From positions 2,149,731 through 2,213,730 of the forward strand of contig NZ_LT800499.1 of the NCBI RefSeq assembly GCF_900166625.1: DNA of 64,000 nucleotides. Direction: 5' to 3'. Under the pieces are notes generated by a model. That model was not told where the DNA came from. It did not search any database and was given only the letters and a program-made list of their open reading frames with translations. The position numbers were made by a program, and so were the translations under genes. This document shows positions 1-9,193 of the stretch, piece by piece. Origin of the DNA: Halobacillus massiliensis (GTDB taxonomy: Bacteria > Bacillota > Bacilli > Bacillales > Halobacillaceae). Each line of letters starts with the position of its first letter. The first letter of the stretch is position 1.

Positions 1-62
1 ACTCATTGCGTAGGTTAGAGGGTTTAGGTTACACCGTGACGATTGAGGAACCAAAGGTATCT
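1..62 (+). CDS. 3' end of an unidentified gene (partial)
   Basis: The first 62 bases hold an open frame (codons starting at position 3) that ends at TAA 60-62. The last residues read roughly SLRRLEGLGYTVTIEEPKVS. A frame ending R-L-x-x-L-G-Y-x-V-x-hydrophobic resembles the tails of some transposases, but about 20 residues are too few for a family call. No terminator hairpin follows closely. The gene lies outside the window to the left, so nothing more can be said about it. Confidence 0.35.
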
Positions 63-181
63 TAACTCCACCCTCCAACTCACTAGCCATTTGTATAAGA
101 CGCTCTCCTCGAAAAAAGAAGAATGAGCTGCGTCTACTTTAGTATTGCCATTTTTCCATATTATAGAACTTTATTTTCATG

Positions 182-452
182 GTAGGAGTCTCGCCGTTTC
201 CCCTGGCCCTTTACGTTTTTTTCAGTAACGGAACATTTAAGAAGAGAGGATCGATCACATTAGAGAGCTTATTGAGCTTATAGCGTTCCGTTTTCCCCAT
301 TAAATTTAAAGAGGATGGGAAATGGTGAGACTCCTGCAGGGAGATAGAGCAATGGTGAGATCCGCGAGTGCAACGAGCTAGCTCACCGGCTCTCCGCTTA
401 AAAGCGAGCTATTTCCCAGCCGCTTTTCTCCTGCAATATAGTAAACGGAACA
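182..452 (+). repeat. Dispersed repeat, copy 1 (left arm truncated)
   Basis: This copy matches the full copy at 32878-33260 in the same orientation. It begins inside the left arm at GTAGGAGTCTCGCCGTTTCC, so most of the left arm is missing. The ~50-base centre (AGAGAGCTTATTGAG region) and the complete right arm follow. It ends with AAACGGAACA at 443-452, the same 10 bases that end copies 2 and 3. The right arm folds on itself: GGGAAAT pairs with ATTTCCC, and GGTGAG with CTCACC. It lies between the partial gene at the window edge and the 3' end of ansA. No open frame in it looks coding. Confidence 0.85.
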
Positions 453-467
453 GCTTTTCTATGGGAG

Positions 468-1439
468 TTAATAACTAAACATAGGTGTCAGTTCCATTGG
501 ATTATTCGTCATTTCCAGCAGGATGAGCAGCTTTATCCGTGCTTTAGGACCTGTCAGCCCATTTGCAAAGATTACCCCTAAATCACGCAGGTGTCGTCCT
601 CCACCCTCATAACTGTAGGTGTCCTGTACGATACCTTGATAACAGCGGGAAACGAGCACGATTGGAATCCCCTTTTCAATTGTCTTTTCAATGGCAGGCA
701 CGGTTTCAGGCGGCAGGTTTCCCTGCCCAAGAGCTTCAAGTACGATACCGTTAACACCGCTTTCCCTGATCGCGTCAATTACTGCACTATCCATACCGGC
801 ATAAGCTTTAATTAAAGCTACTTTTTTACTCAGCTGCTGAATAGGGTAGGAATCGTAGTGATTCGTTCGGTGATGAAAAAAAACATCTTTCTTTGTTGTA
901 ATGCCAATTGGTCCGTACTGGGGACTTTGAAATGTAGCAACATTGCTTGTGGAAGTCTTAGTTACGTTTTTGGCTGTATGAATCTCATCATTCATCACGA
1001 CGAGCACTCCTTTGCTTTGTGCTTCGTCGCAGCTTGCAACTTTAATAGCTGTGAGCAGATTGTATAAACCGTCAGAGCCAATTTCGTTGCTGGATCTCAT
1101 GGCTCCGGTAACGATTATTGGCTTTTTAGTCTGTAAATACAAATCCAAAAAGTAAGCTGTTTCTTCCAAAGTGTCAGTACCATGGGTGATTACAATACCA
1201 TCATAATCTTTCAGGATCAGCCTTTCGTGTATATGCTTCCCGAGTTTCAGCATGTGATCAGGAGTAATATGGGGAGAAGGAAGATAAAAGAGGATCTCGT
1301 CTTCAATAATCGTTTCTCCCTTTAAAAGTGTAGAAATTTCTTCAAGAGGATGCCGGCCTTGAGTATTTACCTCTCCCGTTTCTTTATTTTCTTTCATAGA
1401 AATAGTACCGCCTGTATGTATAATTAGTATATTTTTCAT
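468..1439 (-). CDS. ansA: Type I L-asparaginase
   Basis: A cytoplasmic amidohydrolase that converts L-asparagine to aspartate and ammonia. The 323-residue product begins MKNILIIHTGGTISM, which carries the N-terminal catalytic threonine motif TGGTIS. The second signature, HGTDTLEETA, lies near residue 87, and the GAMR motif follows. The length fits the family (about 320-330). I chose the ATG at 1439, not the one three codons upstream, because the AAAGGATG ribosome-binding site abuts the upstream ATG and is properly spaced only from 1439. The gene is divergent from prsW and stands alone, with the dispersed repeat just past its 3' end. In many Bacillaceae an asparaginase sits near gudB/ypdA, upstream of prsW, so the context is normal. 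Confidence 0.93.
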   Translation of the reverse strand: MKNILIIHTGGTISMKENKETGEVNTQGRHPLEEISTLLKGETIIEDEILFYLPSPHITPDHMLKLGKHIHERLILKDYDGIVITHGTDTLEETAYFLDLYLQTKKPIIVTGAMRSSNEIGSDGLYNLLTAIKVASCDEAQSKGVLVVMNDEIHTAKNVTKTSTSNVATFQSPQYGPIGITTKKDVFFHHRTNHYDSYPIQQLSKKVALIKAYAGMDSAVIDAIRESGVNGIVLEALGQGNLPPETVPAIEKTIEKGIPIVLVSRCYQGIVQDTYSYEGGGRHLRDLGVIFANGLTGPKARIKLLILLEMTNNPMELTPMFSY

Positions 1440-1520
1440 CTGTATCATCCTTTTATTCTTTATTCCTTTTACTCAATCTTCATGATACGATTATTTTAAC
1501 GGGAAAGAAAGAGAGAGCTG

Positions 1521-2189
1521 ATGAAAATGGCTGTATTAACTGTAGCTATTGCACCTGCATTAGCTTTAATGACTTTTATCTACTTAAGTAAGAAGATTGA
1601 ACTAGAACCTTTGCCTCTTATCATACGTATGTTTCTAATCGGTGCTCTGCTCGTATTTCCGATTATGTTTATTCAGCATGCAATTGAAATTGAGAATTTA
1701 TTTCCTGCAAGGTTGTTAAAGTCATTTTTACAAGTTGCATTGCTTGAAGAGTTTTTCAAATGGTTTTTCTTACTATTTGTCGCTTACCGGCATGCTGCAT
1801 TTGATCATCATTATGACGGAATTATATATGGAGTTTCTATCAGCTTAGGATTTGCTACAGTTGAAAATATTATTTACTTGTTTGCCAATGGGATTGAAAT
1901 AGCTTTGATACGCGCACTGTTTCCTGTATCCTCCCATGCTTTATTCGGAATTTTAATGGGATATTACCTTGGCAAAGCTAAATTTTCTCCAAACAATAAA
2001 AAGATTTCGCTTGCTTTAGCTTTGGTTATACCGTTAGCCCTGCACAGTTTATACGCTTATTTTGTTGTCACTGCTATCTGGCTGTATGTACTTATTCCAT
2101 TTATGATCATACTGTGGATCGTTGGTATGAGAAAAATAGATTTAGCCAACCGTCATCATGAAAAAATATTAGAACAGTCCTATAAATGA
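1521..2189 (+). CDS. prsW: Glutamic-type intramembrane protease PrsW
   Basis: A polytopic membrane protease of 222 residues. In B. subtilis PrsW makes the site-1 cut in the anti-sigma factor RsiW and so helps to activate SigW during envelope stress. The family motifs are visible: LLEEFFKW (two glutamates) around residue 75, ENIIYL near 115, and SSHALFG near 138. Several hydrophobic spans cover most of the chain. The ATG at 1521 has a GAGAG-type ribosome-binding site. The gene precedes sleB as in B. subtilis (ypdC-sleB), but an intrinsic terminator separates them, so it is probably a single-gene unit. Which anti-sigma factor it cuts here cannot be seen. Confidence 0.92.
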   Translation: MKMAVLTVAIAPALALMTFIYLSKKIELEPLPLIIRMFLIGALLVFPIMFIQHAIEIENLFPARLLKSFLQVALLEEFFKWFFLLFVAYRHAAFDHHYDGIIYGVSISLGFATVENIIYLFANGIEIALIRALFPVSSHALFGILMGYYLGKAKFSPNNKKISLALALVIPLALHSLYAYFVVTAIWLYVLIPFMIILWIVGMRKIDLANRHHEKILEQSYK

Positions 2190-2190
2190 G

Positions 2191-2217
2191 AAAGCTCCTA
2201 TGAGGGGCTTTTTTTGT
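2191..2217 (+). terminator. Intrinsic terminator of prsW
   Basis: AAAGCTCC (2191-2198) pairs with GGGGCTTT (2204-2211) around a five-base loop, followed by a T-run. It starts one base after the prsW stop codon. Confidence 0.85.
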
Positions 2218-2224
2218 TTGTACA

Positions 2225-2254
2225 TGTATATTGTTGCTCGTTTGTCTAAAACTA
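2225..2254 (+). promoter_or_regulatory. Candidate SigG promoter of sleB-ypeB
   Basis: TGTATA (2225-2230) and AAAACTA (2248-2254) are separated by 17 bases. The forespore SigG consensus is roughly TGMATA and CATNNTA with 17-18 bases between. sleB is known to belong to the forespore regulon in B. subtilis, so place and spacing are right. The -10 match is imperfect. Confidence 0.45.
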
Positions 2255-2292
2255 CCTTTATAAATTTAGGAATAGACCAGAGGTGTAGACGA

Positions 2293-3036
2293 ATGTTATG
2301 GAAAAAAGTAATGATGGTTGCTTTATTGTTTTCTTTAGTACTTTTCCCTATTCCACAGCTTAACGAAGGCTATAAAGCTTATGCCTTTTCAAATCAGGTG
2401 ATTCAACAGGGAGCAGTTGGCCAGGATGTTATTGAGCTTCAGGGGAGACTGAAGTTTCTTGGCTTTTACACTGGAGAGGTGGATGGCGTCTTCGGCTGGA
2501 GAACATACTGGGCCGTTAGGAATTTTCAATACGAGTTTGGAATGGAAATTGATGGACTTGTCGGCCCGAAAGTGAAAGATAAATTAGTAAGAGCTACAAA
2601 AGGCTATAATCCACCTTCTAACCAGGGAGGCGGGCAGGCAGCACCTTCTGCCCCAACTGCAGTTAATGTTCCGGGAGGCTACTCACAAAATGACATCCAG
2701 CTTATGGCAAATGCTGTTTACGGAGAGGCAAGGGGCGAGCCTTATATCGGTCAGGTAGCAGTCGCAGCTGTTATCTTAAATCGAGTAGAAAGTGCCACTT
2801 TCCCCAATTCTGTTTCTGGAGTAATTTTTGAACCGCGGGCCTTCACAGCTGTAGCGGATGGACAAATCTGGCTGACTCCTAATGATACAGCCAGACAGGC
2901 AGTGATCGATGCTATTAACGGCTGGGACCCTTCCGGGAATGCCCAGTATTACTTTAACCCTAATACGGCCACTTCCGGATGGATATGGTCACGTCCGCAA
3001 ATTAAACAAATCGGCAAACATATTTTTTGTAAATAG
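2293..3036 (+). CDS. sleB: Spore cortex-lytic enzyme SleB
   Basis: A lytic transglycosylase that degrades muramic-lactam-containing cortex during germination. The 247-residue protein has an N-terminal hydrophobic signal segment. A peptidoglycan-binding repeat (about residues 42-95; VIELQGRLKFLGFYTGEVDG) comes next, then a Gly/Pro/Ala-rich linker. The catalytic SleB/hydrolase-2 domain starts near residue 140 and carries the glutamate in AVYGEARGEP. I chose ATG 2293 because it has a GAGGTG ribosome-binding site; an upstream in-frame start at 2200 lies inside the prsW terminator. It is followed after 11 bases by ypeB, its usual partner, whose product is needed for SleB localisation and stability in B. 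subtilis. Confidence 0.94.
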   Translation: MLWKKVMMVALLFSLVLFPIPQLNEGYKAYAFSNQVIQQGAVGQDVIELQGRLKFLGFYTGEVDGVFGWRTYWAVRNFQYEFGMEIDGLVGPKVKDKLVRATKGYNPPSNQGGGQAAPSAPTAVNVPGGYSQNDIQLMANAVYGEARGEPYIGQVAVAAVILNRVESATFPNSVSGVIFEPRAFTAVADGQIWLTPNDTARQAVIDAINGWDPSGNAQYYFNPNTATSGWIWSRPQIKQIGKHIFCK

Positions 3037-3047
3037 GAGGTGGAGCT

Positions 3048-4394
3048 ATGTTTCGCTGGATCACAATTACCTTATTGACTATTGCAGTAGTTGGTCTCGG
3101 TGTATTTGGATATAAAGAGCATCAGGATAAAAATGCCGTATTAATTCAAGCGGAGAATAATTACCAGAGGGCTTTTCATGAGCTAACATATGATGTAGAT
3201 ATGCTGCATGATAAAATTGGCAGCACACTTGCTATGAATTCGCATAAGCAGCTGTCACCCCAGCTTGCAGAGATTTGGAGGATTACATCAGAAGCAAGCT
3301 CTGATGTAGGACAGCTTCCATTAACATTGCTTCCATTTAATAAGACAGAAGAGTTTCTTCACAATATTGGTGATTTTGCCTATAAGACAGCAGTTAGAGA
3401 TTTGGAGAAAAATCCTTTATCTGACGAAGAAATCGCGGGGCTCGAAGGTCTTTATAAGCAGTCTGGTGAGATCAGAGATGAATTGAGACAGGTTCAAAGC
3501 ATTGTGCTTGAAGATAATCTAAGATGGATGGATGTAGAACTTGCACTGGCGACCGATGATGAGAACGGAGATAACACAATTATTAATGGATTTAAGACAG
3601 TCGAAAAATCAATGGATGGCTTCCAGAAAACAAATAATGAAAATGGAATAGCTATGGAGACTCAGAATACGAGCGCTCCTAAAGTTGAAGGAAAAGAAAT
3701 TAACGACAAACAAGCTGAAAAAATAGCCAGGGACTGGTTTAAGAATATCGGAAATTCTAAGATGACGATAACTAAATCAGGTAAAGGAGCGGACGTTCCG
3801 ACGATCACAGCTTCCTATCAAAAAGGTGAAACAAACGGGTATATGGATATTTCTCAAAAAGGAGGATACCCATTAACTCTTATGCTAAGTCGTCAGGTGA
3901 ACGAGCCGGCAATTGGCTTAAACCAAGCTTCAGAGGAAGCGCTGAAATATCTTGAAAAGCTGAATTTAAAAGATATGGAGCTTTCTGAAAGTAGTCAGTA
4001 TGATAACGTAGGAGTTTTTCGTTTTGTACATTCTAAAGATGGAATAAGATATTATCCTCAAACGATCCATTTGAAGATTGCATTAGATAATGGAGAATTA
4101 CTGGGATTAAGCGCTCGAGAATTCTTCACTGCGAACTCTGAACCAATAATCGGGGAGCCGAAAATAAGTGAAGAAGAAGCTAGGGGAATGATTAATCCTA
4201 ACCTTGAGATTCAGGATAATTATTTAGCTGTGATTAAAAACGATTTAAATGAACCTGTTCTCTGTTATGAGTTTTTAGCTACAAAAGACGATGAAACGTA
4301 TAGAATATTCATTAATGCCATTAACGGTGAAGAAGAAAAAGTAGAAACATTACGCTCAACAGAGAAAAAATACGAACCCGCTAACCTGCAATAA
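3048..4394 (+). CDS. ypeB: Germination protein YpeB
   Basis: A spore inner-membrane protein of 448 residues that in Bacillus stabilises and positions SleB in the dormant spore. It starts with a membrane anchor (ITITLLTIAVVGLGVFGY), followed by a helical region to about residue 200. Three PepSY-type domains follow; repeats with acidic clusters such as SEEEARGMINPN are visible in the second half. The AGGAGGTGG ribosome-binding site is strong. The gene is co-transcribed with sleB (11-base gap) and ends at an intrinsic terminator, giving a two-gene germination operon as in other Bacillaceae. Confidence 0.94.
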   Translation: MFRWITITLLTIAVVGLGVFGYKEHQDKNAVLIQAENNYQRAFHELTYDVDMLHDKIGSTLAMNSHKQLSPQLAEIWRITSEASSDVGQLPLTLLPFNKTEEFLHNIGDFAYKTAVRDLEKNPLSDEEIAGLEGLYKQSGEIRDELRQVQSIVLEDNLRWMDVELALATDDENGDNTIINGFKTVEKSMDGFQKTNNENGIAMETQNTSAPKVEGKEINDKQAEKIARDWFKNIGNSKMTITKSGKGADVPTITASYQKGETNGYMDISQKGGYPLTLMLSRQVNEPAIGLNQASEEALKYLEKLNLKDMELSESSQYDNVGVFRFVHSKDGIRYYPQTIHLKIALDNGELLGLSAREFFTANSEPIIGEPKISEEEARGMINPNLEIQDNYLAVIKNDLNEPVLCYEFLATKDDETYRIFINAINGEEEKVETLRSTEKKYEPANLQ

Positions 4395-4426
4395 AAAGGA
4401 CTGCCCCTGGTGGCAGTTCTTTTCGT
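4395..4426 (+). terminator. Terminator of sleB-ypeB
   Basis: AGGACTGCC pairs with GGCAGTTCT, followed by TTTTCG. The hairpin begins right after the ypeB stop. Confidence 0.8.
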
Positions 4427-4630
4427 TTATTAGTTTTGCGATCAATGGAGCTTAACCAGTAAGGATATGAGGGTCTGTTATTATTTCAAACGGCAAAGCA
4501 GGAGAGAAAACAAAGGAAATGCCATAGTATAGATTTTATAGATTTTATGTTATTCTTTACGAGTATAAACTAAGTGTACAAAGCACTGAATTTAATAGAA
4601 TTTGCGTATGAACTATTGGAGGAAAATGGG

Positions 4631-5308
4631 ATGAAACGAGAATTAGCAATTGCAATTGATGGACCGGCGGCAGCTGGCAAGAGTACAGTAGCCAAAAAGG
4701 TGGCTCAGCAGCTGTCTTATATTTACATAGATACAGGAGCGATGTACCGTGCTTTAACTTTAAAAGCACTTCAGGCTGATGTGGACCTGAATAATGAGTC
4801 AATGCTGACTTCATTATTAAATGAAACGACTATTGAACTCGCACAGCAAGAGGATGGACAACATGTATGGCTGGATGGTGAAGATGTGACTCAGGATATC
4901 CGTTCAAATGAAGTGACAGCTTCCGTATCCTATGTAGCCCAGCATGCGAACGTCAGAAAAGAAATGGTAAGGCGTCAGCAGAAGCTTGTCGAGCAGCGGG
5001 GCGTAGTTATGGATGGAAGAGATATCGGAACTCACGTTATCCCGGATGCCGAAGTTAAAATTTTTATGATTGCCTCTGTAGAAGAAAGAGCAGCCCGTCG
5101 ACATAAAGAAAATTTAGAAAAAGGATTCTCTTCAGATTTAGAGACATTAAAAGAGGATATCCGCAAACGTGATGAAATTGATTCAAAACGGGAAGCTGCA
5201 CCTCTTGTAAAAGCTGAGGATGCTGTGGAAGTTGATACGACTTCTCTTTCGATTGAGGAAGTCGTTGACCGTATAATAGCAATTGTATCTGCAAAAGGTA
5301 AGGGGTGA
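4631..5308 (+). CDS. cmk: Cytidylate kinase
   Basis: Phosphorylates CMP and dCMP with ATP in pyrimidine nucleotide recycling. The 225-residue protein opens with the P-loop [16 protein letters not shown]. It contains [22 protein letters not shown], and the lid region RAARRHKE, all typical of bacterial Cmk. The ATG at 4631 has a GGAGG site; an in-frame GTG at 4574 would add 19 residues with no ribosome-binding site and was rejected. plsC follows after four bases, so the two are translationally close. The cmk-plsC-ypfD order is common in Bacillaceae outside the B. subtilis group. Confidence 0.95.
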   Translation: MKRELAIAIDGPAAAGKSTVAKKVAQQLSYIYIDTGAMYRALTLKALQADVDLNNESMLTSLLNETTIELAQQEDGQHVWLDGEDVTQDIRSNEVTASVSYVAQHANVRKEMVRRQQKLVEQRGVVMDGRDIGTHVIPDAEVKIFMIASVEERAARRHKENLEKGFSSDLETLKEDIRKRDEIDSKREAAPLVKAEDAVEVDTTSLSIEEVVDRIIAIVSAKGKG

Positions 5309-5312
5309 TAAA

Positions 5313-5900
5313 ATGATTGATTTATATAAAGTAGGTAAAGCACTATGTTCGGCTATCTTTTATCCCTTATATCGTATAAAAGTGGTTGGTAAAGAAAATA
5401 TTCCAAAAGAAGGTCCTGTGATCATCTGCTCTAATCATATTTCAAACTTTGATCCTCCTGTTGTAGGGATCACGAATTCCCGTAACATATACTTTCTTGC
5501 CAAAGAGGAACTGTTTAAAAATAAATTTATTGGGGGAATTTTGAAAAGAGTCCATGCTTTTCCAATCAAAAGGGGGATGCGTGACAGGGATGCACTAAGG
5601 AAGGGTATTCAAATTCTTAATGAAAATCATGCTTTAGGATTATTCCCGGAGGGTACTAGACAAAGGAGCGGTGAAATAGGAAAAGGACTTGCAGGTGTAG
5701 GTTTCTTTGCCCTTAGGTCAAAAGCCCTTATTGTTCCATGTGCCATTATTGGTCCTTATGAGAAGTGGAAGCCCCTAAAGGTTGTCTATGGAAAACCAAT
5801 GAACATTACTTCTTTTCGAGAACAGAAAGCTTCTGCGCAAGATGTAACAGATCACATCATGGAAGAAATCAGACAATTGCATAAATTCCATAGTGAATGA
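5313..5900 (+). CDS. plsC: 1-acyl-sn-glycerol-3-phosphate acyltransferase
   Basis: A membrane-associated acyltransferase of 195 residues that makes phosphatidic acid from lysophosphatidic acid. The acyltransferase signature HX4D appears as NHISNFDPP (near residue 38), and the phosphate-binding FPEGTR near residue 112. A short N-terminal hydrophobic segment fits membrane association. The start at ATG 5313 uses AAGGGGTG as ribosome-binding site. It lies four bases after cmk. The B. subtilis plsC gene is elsewhere, so this position is a lineage difference, not an oddity. Confidence 0.9.
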   Translation: MIDLYKVGKALCSAIFYPLYRIKVVGKENIPKEGPVIICSNHISNFDPPVVGITNSRNIYFLAKEELFKNKFIGGILKRVHAFPIKRGMRDRDALRKGIQILNENHALGLFPEGTRQRSGEIGKGLAGVGFFALRSKALIVPCAIIGPYEKWKPLKVVYGKPMNITSFREQKASAQDVTDHIMEEIRQLHKFHSE

Positions 5901-5997
5901 GGGTAAAACGCTTGACAAACCGCTTCAAATATTAGAAGTTAGACAAAAGGGCATTTCTGTTTTAGGTAGTGTCGGAAATTGAAGGAGGTTGCTTTGT

Positions 5998-7140
5998 ATG
6001 GATGAAATGAATAATGAAGTATCAGGCATGAAAGAATTTTCTACGGGCGATATCGTGACGGGCAAAGTCGTCAAGATCGAAGAGAAACAAGTACTCGTAG
6101 ATGTTGGATATAAAGTAGAAGGTATTGTTCCTATTAGCGAATTATCCAGCTTACATGTAGAGAAAGCATCTGATGTTGTTAATGAAGGTGACGAACTTTC
6201 TCTACAAGTGAAAAAAGTAGAAGATGATGAAATTGTTCTTTCCAAGCGTGCAGTCGATGCTGATAAAGCATGGCAGGAACTTGAAGAAAAATTCGAAAGC
6301 GGAGAAGTCTTTGACGCGGAAGTAAAAGACGTTGTTAAAGGCGGTCTTGTTGTAGACATCGGACTTCGCGGATTTATTCCTGCATCTTTGGTAGAGACCT
6401 ACTATGTAGAAGATTTTGAAGACTATAAAGGTCGATCTCTGACTCTAAAGGTGGTCGAACTTGACCGGGAACAGAACCGTGTGATTCTTTCACACCGTGC
6501 TGTCGTTGAAGATGAGGAGTCTTCTAAGAAACAGGAAGTCCTACAGTCTCTGGAAGAAGGACAAGTGATCGAAGGAACTGTGCAGAGATTAACAGACTTT
6601 GGCGCTTTCGTTAATCTGGGCGGAATAGACGGACTTGTACATATTTCGCAGCTTTCCCACCAGCATGTGGAAAAAGCCTCGGATGTTGTAGAAGAAGGTC
6701 AAACCATTGAAGTTAAAGTCCTTTCTGTTGACCGGGATAACGAGAGAATTTCTTTATCTTTAAAAGCAACTCAGCCTGGTCCATGGCATGATATCTCCAA
6801 TCGTGTACGTGCTGGAGAGGTCATTGAAGGAACCGTACGCCGTCTAGTAAGCTTTGGTGCTTTTGTAGAAGTATTCCCCGGAGTAGAGGGCCTTGTTCAT
6901 ATCTCTCAAATTTCAAACCGTCATATCGGCACACCTGGGGAAGTCCTGGAGGAAGGACAGCAGGTTGAAGTGAAAGTGCTAGATGTGGATGAGCAGGCAA
7001 AGCGTCTTTCTTTAAGCATGAAAGAGCTGGAAGCAGACCAAAGCCGTGAAGAAATGAAGTCTTACGAAAAAGAAGAAGACCATGCTGGTTTCTCGCTGAG
7101 TGATATGATTGGCGATCAGCTGGATAAGTATAAGAAATAA
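5998..7140 (+). CDS. ypfD: S1-domain RNA-binding protein (YpfD, S1 homologue)
   Basis: A cytoplasmic RNA-binding protein of 380 residues with four tandem S1 (OB-fold) domains, at about residues 12-83, 100-172, 188-257 and 273-344. Domains three and four show the strongest motifs ([17 protein letters not shown], then GLVHISQIS). It is related to ribosomal protein S1, but Gram-positive forms are shorter and their ribosomal role is uncertain. ATG 5998 was chosen: the AAGGAGG at 5982-5988 is correctly spaced from it, whereas an upstream in-frame TTG at 5989 touches the site. It is flanked by plsC and fni. Confidence 0.92.
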   Translation: MDEMNNEVSGMKEFSTGDIVTGKVVKIEEKQVLVDVGYKVEGIVPISELSSLHVEKASDVVNEGDELSLQVKKVEDDEIVLSKRAVDADKAWQELEEKFESGEVFDAEVKDVVKGGLVVDIGLRGFIPASLVETYYVEDFEDYKGRSLTLKVVELDREQNRVILSHRAVVEDEESSKKQEVLQSLEEGQVIEGTVQRLTDFGAFVNLGGIDGLVHISQLSHQHVEKASDVVEEGQTIEVKVLSVDRDNERISLSLKATQPGPWHDISNRVRAGEVIEGTVRRLVSFGAFVEVFPGVEGLVHISQISNRHIGTPGEVLEEGQQVEVKVLDVDEQAKRLSLSMKELEADQSREEMKSYEKEEDHAGFSLSDMIGDQLDKYKK

Positions 7141-7156
7141 ATAGGCGGTGAAGGTT

Positions 7157-8188
7157 TTGTCGAGAGCAGAGAGAAAACTCGACCACATCCGTCACGCTTT
7201 AACACATGAACGCGATTATCATAATCATTTTGATGATGTGGAAATCGTTCATCAGAGTCTTACTCAATTAAATTTTGATGAAATTCATGTATCAGGTAAT
7301 GTGGGAGAACTTGAAATAAGTTCTCCCCTTTTTGTTAATGCGATGACCGGTGGGGGCGGGAATGAAACGCTTAAAATTAACGAAGCCTTGGCGGATGCGG
7401 CTTCTCACACAGGGATTGGCATGGCAGTTGGTTCCCAAATGTCCGCTATAAAAGATCGTTCTGAGCGTCCGAGTTACCAGATTGTCAGAAAAAGAAACCC
7501 TAATGGTATTATTTTCGCTAATGTAGGCAGTGAAGCAAGTCCTGACCAAGCTCAGACTGCGATAGATATGCTTGAAGCGAATGCACTGCAAATCCATTTA
7601 AATACTCTTCAGGAATTGATTATGCCGGAAGGGGACAGAGATTTTACCCACCGCCTGAAGAATATTGAACAAATTATCCATAATTCAGAGGTTCCCATAA
7701 TAATTAAAGAAGTCGGATACGGCCTATCAAAGGAAACTGTTCAAACACTCACTAATCTGGGTGTCCGCTACATAGATGTGGGCGGACGAGGCGGGACTAA
7801 CTTTTCAATGATAGAAAACATGAGAAGGGAAAAACCTTTTGCCTCTTTTAACAATTGGGGTATTCCGACGCCTGTATCTTTGTTGGAAACAAGAGAACTC
7901 TGTAAGAATCATGGTGTACATCTCATTGGCTCTGGCGGCATTCGCCACGGTTTGGATGGGGCGAAAGCCTTAGCGCTGGGGGCTTCAGCCTTCGGTATGG
8001 CCGGAGGGCTGCTGAAAATATTAATAAATCACGGATTAGATGAGTTAGTCGCTGAAATTGATCATATTCATCATGAATTAAAGATAGCAATGATGCTGAC
8101 AAACTCTAGAAGTTTGGAAAGTTTAAAAGAAAGCCCTGTAGTATATTATGGAAAAACAAGAGAATGGGTAGAGCAGAGAATACAGTAA
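7157..8188 (+). CDS. fni: Type 2 isopentenyl-diphosphate delta-isomerase
   Basis: An FMN- and NADPH-dependent enzyme of 343 residues that interconverts isopentenyl and dimethylallyl diphosphate, supplying prenyl chains for quinones and undecaprenol. Seen motifs are MTGGG near residue 60, QIHLNTLQE near 145, and the flavin-binding DVGGRGGTNF near 205; SGGIRHGLDGAKALALGA comes later. The TTG start at 7157 gives MSRAERK, which aligns with the known MTRAERK start of B. subtilis Fni; a GTG three codons upstream is less well placed. It lies just after ypfD. Its product feeds the HepS/HepT enzymes encoded downstream in this window. Confidence 0.92.
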   Translation: MSRAERKLDHIRHALTHERDYHNHFDDVEIVHQSLTQLNFDEIHVSGNVGELEISSPLFVNAMTGGGGNETLKINEALADAASHTGIGMAVGSQMSAIKDRSERPSYQIVRKRNPNGIIFANVGSEASPDQAQTAIDMLEANALQIHLNTLQELIMPEGDRDFTHRLKNIEQIIHNSEVPIIIKEVGYGLSKETVQTLTNLGVRYIDVGGRGGTNFSMIENMRREKPFASFNNWGIPTPVSLLETRELCKNHGVHLIGSGGIRHGLDGAKALALGASAFGMAGGLLKILINHGLDELVAEIDHIHHELKIAMMLTNSRSLESLKESPVVYYGKTREWVEQRIQ

Positions 8189-8252
8189 TAATAATGGACC
8201 GCCGAGAAGACTTTATTTAAAATTCATAGGCCCATTAATGAACCTGGAGGTT

Positions 8253-8300
8253 GTTCCCAAAAAGCAGCTTGCTTTTTTGAGAATGATCTCTTTTTTTTTT
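8253..8300 (+). terminator. Likely terminator region after fni
   Basis: An imperfect hairpin (GTTCCCAAAAAGCA with TGCTTTTTTGAGAA, one bulge) is followed by a short GAGA/TCTC stem and a run of ten T. It lies 65 bases past fni. The remaining bases up to yphA hold no clear feature. Confidence 0.55.
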
Positions 8301-8416
8301 GAAAAAAGGTATAACAGAAACTATCCATACAGAAAAACGGGCGTGAAAGTCTTTTAGGCATTACGGTTAAATGAGCTGGTTTTATCCTATACTTAGAGTT
8401 ATAGGAGGGTCCTACG

Positions 8417-9022
8417 ATGAATGTAGAATTTTACTGGTTCAGCTGGGTTGCCTTTATTTTGCTGACTTTCTTTATACCTGGTGATGTCCTAAAAAAGCAG
8501 GTGATGAGTGCTTTTGTTCTTTTGAGTATAATAGTTTATTCTCTTATCACTGTTTCCGATGAATTTTTGCTATGGTCTTTAAGTTTTCATGCGATTTTCG
8601 GATTATATTTTTGGGCTGAGCCTAAACCAATTTTAAACCAATTATGGCTCATTATCCTTATATTTCTTACAACACTCTTCCAATTATTTATTATCGTAAA
8701 CCCTGTTTGGGTTATTTTTCCTGCAGGCTGGGTTTTTCTGACGATAGTTATTTTTCTCATCCAGCTTTGTATACCTTCCCTTGCCAGTCAAGCAGGTTTA
8801 TGGATCTTGATGAATGCCGGTGGCGCTGCAGCGGCATATCTAGTTGCGGAGAGTTTAGCGATTGATTTTATGATGAACTACACTTTTGCTCACACTGTGG
8901 TTGTGCAGGGAATATTATTGTTATTTGTATTTTACCTTATTGATCGAGTAAAACATTTGATGAGGATATCAAAACGAAAAGCTCTTTTAAAGAAAAGGAT
9001 GATGGCTCCATTGAATAAGTGA
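8417..9022 (+). CDS. yphA: Membrane protein YphA
   Basis: An integral membrane protein of 201 residues and unknown function. Six or so hydrophobic segments can be seen, and the C-terminus is strongly basic (RISKRKALLKKRM), suggesting a cytoplasmic tail. The call rests on length, topology and its place between fni and der, where B. subtilis has yphA. ATG 8417 follows a good AGGAGGG site. No catalytic motif is visible and I do not infer a role. Confidence 0.8.
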   Translation: MNVEFYWFSWVAFILLTFFIPGDVLKKQVMSAFVLLSIIVYSLITVSDEFLLWSLSFHAIFGLYFWAEPKPILNQLWLIILIFLTTLFQLFIIVNPVWVIFPAGWVFLTIVIFLIQLCIPSLASQAGLWILMNAGGAAAAYLVAESLAIDFMMNYTFAHTVVVQGILLLFVFYLIDRVKHLMRISKRKALLKKRMMAPLNK

Positions 9023-9069
9023 TTGTATAAAAGAAAGGAATTTGCTACTATAATAAAGTTAGAGCATGT

Positions 9070-9136
9070 CTGCTATTCCTATGAGGTCAAGCCTCTAAAA
9101 AAGGTTTCGGTCCCATAGAACAGCAGTATTTTTTTG
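9070..9136 (+). promoter_or_regulatory. Structured leader or terminator upstream of der
   Basis: CTGCT (9070-9074) pairs with AGCAG (9122-9126), and CTATG (9079-9083) with CATAG (9114-9118). An inner GAGG/CCTC hairpin is possible, and a TATTTTTTT run follows. It may be the yphA terminator, or a leader element that stops or allows transcription into der. No known riboswitch consensus is recognisable. Confidence 0.45.
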
Positions 9137-9193
9137 TATTTAAATTAAAAGAAACGCGAATATTTTATTTGTGAAGGAAAGGATGATCCTTTC

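Noticed and set aside
5912-5917. TTGACA upstream of ypfD as a promoter -35
   Set aside because: No acceptable -10 hexamer lies 16-18 bases downstream; the closest (TATTAG) is only 12 bases away.
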